Shown in pieces: positions 60,582 through 64,000 of a stretch of DNA of 64,000 nucleotides; the first letter of the stretch is position 1, and each line of letters opens with the position of its first letter. Below the pieces are notes generated by a model. The model was given only the letters and a program-made list of their open reading frames with translations. It had not been told where the DNA came from and made no database searches. The position numbers and the translations under genes were made by a program. The DNA is from a virus, in the IMG/VR virus record IMGVR_UViG_3300036398_003678, positions 1-64,000 of that record; one strand, 5' to 3'.

Positions 60582-61100
60582 GGTATTAGTTAAAATAATT
60601 TGACCTATATTTATTGTGCCAATATATTGTGAACCATTTAGTGTTAATTTAATACTTTTACCAAAGTACGGCCCGATAAAAGATAAATCTCCAACTTTAT
60701 TTCCTCCAACAAAGAGGCTAGCAGAAGATGGTATTGGCGCAGGCTGGCCGGGCTGAGGAAGTAAAGCAGAAGGTAAAACGGGTACCAATACGGATATATT
60801 AGATGATGAATTAGCAGGGATAACTCTAATAATTAGTAGATTGTTGTATCTATATGTCCAATTATTTGCAAGATTGAGCACTATCTCTGGATCCACTTGC
60901 ATAGAGGGAGTTACTGTTGGAGTGGGGTTAGGCGTCATATTAGGAGTAAGAGTAGGGGTCGGGGTTGGAGATCTCGACACAGAAGGCGTAGGTCCAGGAG
61001 TGGCAGGGTTTTCTAGGCACTCTACCATCATTAAATCCTCAGATGTATAGTTACCATCTGTTAAAATAGCTTTAAGTAACATGTAATTTTTTTGAGACAT
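60573..61100 (-). CDS. Structural protein with TP-rich linker, 175 aa
   Basis: The 175-residue protein has an N-terminal 30 residues, a 35-residue Pro/Thr/Ser linker (P-G-P-T-P-S ... T-P-T-P-T-L-T-P, about 33-68), then an Ala/Pro/Ser-rich beta domain ending in N-T-G-V. AGGAAAT lies upstream of the ATG. It belongs to the linker-carrying group of virion proteins on this strand. Confidence 0.6.
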   Translation of the reverse strand: MSQKNYMLLKAILTDGNYTSEDLMMVECLENPATPGPTPSVSRSPTPTPTLTPNMTPNPTPTVTPSMQVDPEIVLNLANNWTYRYNNLLIIRVIPANSSSNISVLVPVLPSALLPQPGQPAPIPSSASLFVGGNKVGDLSFIGPYFGKSIKLTLNGSQYIGTINIGQIILTNTGV

Positions 61101-61120
61101 ATTAAATTTCCTATATTATC

Positions 61121-63259
61121 TTAGTTAGATGACACCCCAAGAGGCAGTGGTGTTTGTGTCATTGTTGGTGTTGGAGTCGGGGTAGATGTACTAGTACTAG
61201 TAGGAGTGGGGGTAGAGGTTCTGGTTATCGTGGGCGTAATACTACTAGTGACTGTTATTGTCGGTGTTGGAGTAGGAGTTACGGTATTATCTGTGCAATC
61301 CATGGTTCCGCATTCGCACTTGGTAGTACCGGAAGTATAATTTGTATAACTTATGGATCCTATGCTATTAGTATTTGCGATTGCATTTTCTCTTGTTAGA
61401 TAAAAAGAGAATGTGCTAGAATTAGTTAGATTTCCATATTTTTTAGCAAATCGAACGATATTTATAGATCTTTGTCCTGGATTACTTTTTATTATATTAA
61501 CCCCACTACCATCTCCAGCTAAGAAAGGGGTTTTCTTAATATATAGACCAGTCTCGTCTATCTCTTCTAAATAATTAGTTAAGACTGTGGACGGAAATGG
61601 TAAAGATAGTGTGGTGCATACATCTGTTGATTTAATGCCTAAATTCCACACAGATAATCTGTTAATAGGCATATCTACTAAACCATTATCATAAGTTACT
61701 GGATTTTCTTGTGTCCATATACCAATATCTGTGTCCATAGACCATAGCGGAATAGTATTTGATTGTATTTGACTATTGAGCTCTAGTGTTACGGTAGCTG
61801 ACTTAGACATAGTATAAGCGACATTACCGAATTGATCCGTGGCTTCTATAGAGAAAAGGGCATAAGTATAAAATACCGCATTATCTGATACCAAGTTATA
61901 ATTATTATCTAAATAATTAGACACATTGAATCCGCCAGGAAATATTTTTAAAGCCTTTTCATCAGATACTCCGAAGTGAATAGCTCTAAAAGTTATATCT
62001 CCGTTCAAAACCGTACCAGTTTTTGATCTCAACACAGTTCCACTTGGTACGATAATATCACATGTTTCCGGTTTTAGTTGTGTGGGCTCGCAAGTTAGTA
62101 CGACTGAATTAGTAATTTCTCCAATATTGTTAGTGGTAGTCGTAACTGTTGCGTGTGACACAGATGTGGGCATACCGCTATTGTTTAATAGGTTTATTTC
62201 GATGGTTCTATTGGATTTGTCTGCTAATACAAGATTTTGTCCAGTATGCATGAAGCCCGGTTTAATAACTTTTAGGTAAAAAGTAATATTATGATTATGA
62301 CTTAGGATAGGTGAATTATCTAATAGATTAATACCAACAGAAGATTTGTTGATTTTTTGAATATTCAATAAACGATTTTGTTGCAATACTCCGTTGTATC
62401 TGACATTAGATATTGTTAATGCCGCATCCGAAAGATCTATATCGTTACTATTTTGTATATCTTTGAATGATATAGTAAATACTCTAGAGCTTGATAAAGC
62501 ATTATCTACAGTCTCTGTATCTAAATTGATATCTATTGATTCTGGCAAAACTCCACAAGTATTACCACAGCTAAATACATATAGAGGCGTTCTTTTAGAC
62601 ACGTTGGTGGATAAATCTGTTAAATTAAAACTAATATAAAACACAGGAGACGTATTGGCTGAAATTATGGATACTAATGTGTTAAAATTTTGCTCAGTTT
62701 CACTACTAGCGAATAGTTCACCCGAAGCGTTTGAAAAATGAACACCAGTACTAGGCGCAGAACTAAAAGAATATCTGTATTTGCGGCCAGGTACTAAATT
62801 TTCTGCAACCGCTACAAGATTGATTGGGAGATCACAGTTTGGTAGCAGCTTATCTCCCGACTTATTGATATCGTCTAATATTAATTTAACACTAAAATCT
62901 GACCTATATTTGTCATGACATTTTGTGCATCGTACCAAAGTGGTATTATGAGCTAACGCTTGTCCAGAATCGTTTTTTAGATAAGCTTTAATAATAGCTG
63001 TTTTTACACCTATTAAAAGCACGGAGGGTTCGCGCCTAATACTTTGTGACGAGGCGCTAAAGAATCTATTATCGTCTTCTGGAAAACGTATCTCTCCTAT
63101 GACATTATCAAAATATTGTACAGCAACAACCTCATAGCTTAGCGTATAGTATTGATTAGTAGCCAGCTCTGTGCATATAATAGGGAGAGTATATGTTTCC
63201 AAACAGCTCTCTAGATCACAAAAGTTCCATATATCTTGTTGAAATTGAAGTGTAGCCAT
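61121..63259 (-). CDS. Large fibre-like structural protein with PGRxY domain and TP-rich tail, 712 aa
   Basis: The N-terminal part holds one Cys-paired domain (C-T-K-C at about 111-114) and the P-G-R-K-Y domain (about 155-200). Several Ig-like beta domains follow to about residue 640. Then come C-E-C-G-T-M-D-C and a Pro/Thr/Ser linker of about 55 residues (657-712), ending near the C-terminus. AAGGAAT precedes the ATG. Such a linker usually connects a fibre to a globular tip, but here it lies at the C-terminal end. It is a virion surface or fibre protein by inference. Confidence 0.62.
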   Translation of the reverse strand: MATLQFQQDIWNFCDLESCLETYTLPIICTELATNQYYTLSYEVVAVQYFDNVIGEIRFPEDDNRFFSASSQSIRREPSVLLIGVKTAIIKAYLKNDSGQALAHNTTLVRCTKCHDKYRSDFSVKLILDDINKSGDKLLPNCDLPINLVAVAENLVPGRKYRYSFSSAPSTGVHFSNASGELFASSETEQNFNTLVSIISANTSPVFYISFNLTDLSTNVSKRTPLYVFSCGNTCGVLPESIDINLDTETVDNALSSSRVFTISFKDIQNSNDIDLSDAALTISNVRYNGVLQQNRLLNIQKINKSSVGINLLDNSPILSHNHNITFYLKVIKPGFMHTGQNLVLADKSNRTIEINLLNNSGMPTSVSHATVTTTTNNIGEITNSVVLTCEPTQLKPETCDIIVPSGTVLRSKTGTVLNGDITFRAIHFGVSDEKALKIFPGGFNVSNYLDNNYNLVSDNAVFYTYALFSIEATDQFGNVAYTMSKSATVTLELNSQIQSNTIPLWSMDTDIGIWTQENPVTYDNGLVDMPINRLSVWNLGIKSTDVCTTLSLPFPSTVLTNYLEEIDETGLYIKKTPFLAGDGSGVNIIKSNPGQRSINIVRFAKKYGNLTNSSTFSFYLTRENAIANTNSIGSISYTNYTSGTTKCECGTMDCTDNTVTPTPTPTITVTSSITPTITRTSTPTPTSTSTSTPTPTPTMTQTPLPLGVSSN

Positions 63260-63272
63260 TATTAATCATTCC

Positions 63273-64000
63273 TTAATTACACGATGGTATGTTTAAGACC
63301 AAAGCATTGTTATATAAAATATCTAGAGAGTCTGTTTTTAAGATTTGTATTTGACAAATCTGATTATTAAAATTAGCGGCATTTGCTAACGATATATTAA
63401 TAGATCCAGATAATGTCTGAGCCGGAATCGTTAAAGCAGAAGCAGATACTGTGGTGATTGGCGAGGTTCCTTGTACAATAATTCTTGCTATATATTCTTG
63501 AGCGACAGAAGAGGCCTTATTAGTTAACCAATTCAGTGTAATTCTCGGAGCACCCCCTGAACAGCCATACTCGGTGGATGAGACGGTTACAGAAGCGGGG
63601 ATAGACGACTGGGTTGGTGTTGGTGTTGGGAATATTTCACAGGGATTATCCTCAAACATGGGAGGTTCTATGTTTTCTATATCGTAATTACATAGATAAT
63701 CAAAATCTGATTCTATATAACCATTATTACCGAATGTAGTATCAGCAACAGTAAATTCTCCAGACGTGTCTTTGGATCTTCTAGCGACTCTGAAAGAATA
63801 GTTATAGTCGTTACCCCCAAAGCCAACTATATACAGCTTATTATTATAGACTACTAGCGCAGAAATGGTCTCAGACTGTATATTTTGAGCACTAAGCCTA
63901 TTCTTTCTCTGGTTTCCGAATAGATCGGTCTCTGTACCGCCCAAAAGTACAGGAGTCGTATTACCAGATGATAAATTGTATTTGGCTATAACGAATCTAT
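63273..64000 (-). CDS. Delta-60-repeat-type structural protein (N-terminal part beyond the window)
   Basis: The minus-strand frame stays open to the window edge, so the 5' end is missing. It contains F-V-I-A-K-Y-N near the edge and F-R-V-A-R-R-S ... D-T-T-F-G-N-N-G-Y-I about 60 residues on, the pattern of delta-60 repeats (F-x-x-A-R-Y-x ... D-x-x-F-G-x-x-G). These are beta-propeller-like repeats found in bacterial surface proteins. A short P-T-P-T-P-T linker leads to a C-terminal beta domain. A TTG in frame at 63944 is not the start. Confidence 0.6.
   Translation of the reverse strand, partial: RFVIAKYNLSSGNTTPVLLGGTETDLFGNQRKNRLSAQNIQSETISALVVYNNKLYIVGFGGNDYNYSFRVARRSKDTSGEFTVADTTFGNNGYIESDFDYLCNYDIENIEPPMFEDNPCEIFPTPTPTQSSIPASVTVSSTEYGCSGGAPRITLNWLTNKASSVAQEYIARIIVQGTSPITTVSASALTIPAQTLSGSINISLANAANFNNQICQIQILKTDSLDILYNNALVLNIPSCN

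Noticed and set aside
60900-61290. Repeat array or CRISPR-like array in low-complexity DNA
   Set aside because: The repeats code for Pro/Thr linkers in frame, with no uniform spacer structure.
1-64000. tRNA genes
   Set aside because: No intergenic sequence showed a cloverleaf with a G-T-T-C-R-A T-arm; the few matches to that string lie inside coding sequence.

Overview
The window looks like part of the genome of a large, AT-rich tailed bacteriophage (Caudoviricetes). Genes are densely packed, many with 4-bp or 8-bp stop/start overlaps, and encode a phage-type nucleotide-synthesis set, a full replication and recombination set, virion proteins and a late-type sigma factor. No rRNA, tRNA, CRISPR array, integrase or transposase was seen. 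The host cannot be named from the sequence. Shine-Dalgarno sites are of the AGGA/GGAG type and two promoters look like ordinary bacterial sigma-70 promoters. The phage mixes T4-like features (UvsX-type recombinase, gp55-like sigma factor, a few TATAAATA boxes) with a bacterial-type replisome (family C DnaE polymerase, DnaQ-like exonuclease, DnaB helicase, DnaG-like primase, bacterial-type SSB). No terminase, portal or recognisable major capsid gene lies in the window.

Layout. 1-4.8 kb (+): a DUF3431 protein, a methyltransferase, a nucleoside 2-deoxyribosyltransferase-like protein, GMP reductase and a GT4 glycosyltransferase. 4.8-9.7 kb (+): conserved phage proteins, a sigma factor, a ClpP-like protease, an aldolase-like TIM barrel lacking its lysines, and a probable abundant structural protein with its own strong terminator. 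9.8-16.5 kb (+): fibre-like genes, including a GC-rich beta-solenoid repeat gene unlike its surroundings, a holin-like gene, several membrane proteins and a papain-fold cysteine protease. 16.5-21 kb (+): dCMP deaminase, ribonucleotide reductase, a MazG-type pyrophosphohydrolase and PhoH.

21-35.3 kb (+): the replication and recombination block, with RecA/UvsX, a resolvase-like nuclease, a UvsY-like candidate, DnaB, primase, dNMP kinase, a RecB/Cas4-type nuclease, DNA polymerase III alpha and SSB. The polymerase is split into two separate genes with a small gene and a DEDDh exonuclease between them. 35.3-41.8 kb (+): a tightly coupled eight-gene run of GT-B-like and nucleotidyltransferase-like proteins. 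It is followed by a Vsr/DUF559-type nuclease, a Rad52-like annealing protein candidate and a zinc-ribbon protein (41.7-43.6 kb).

43.6-64 kb (-): a convergent structural operon with very large proteins (2344 and 1987 residues), a 633-residue protein and five smaller proteins. Four of the five smaller proteins carry Pro/Thr linkers, and three carry a recurring PG-x-x-Y domain. The two large transcription blocks meet at about 43.64 kb with 12 bp between stop codons.

An unexplained recurring motif, GGTGTAT followed by AT-rich sequence, lies 29-68 bp upstream of eight genes on both strands (two as one-base variants). It may be a promoter class of this phage. The intergenic space is small: no gene-free stretch exceeds about 150 bp if the small gene at 954-1103 is accepted.
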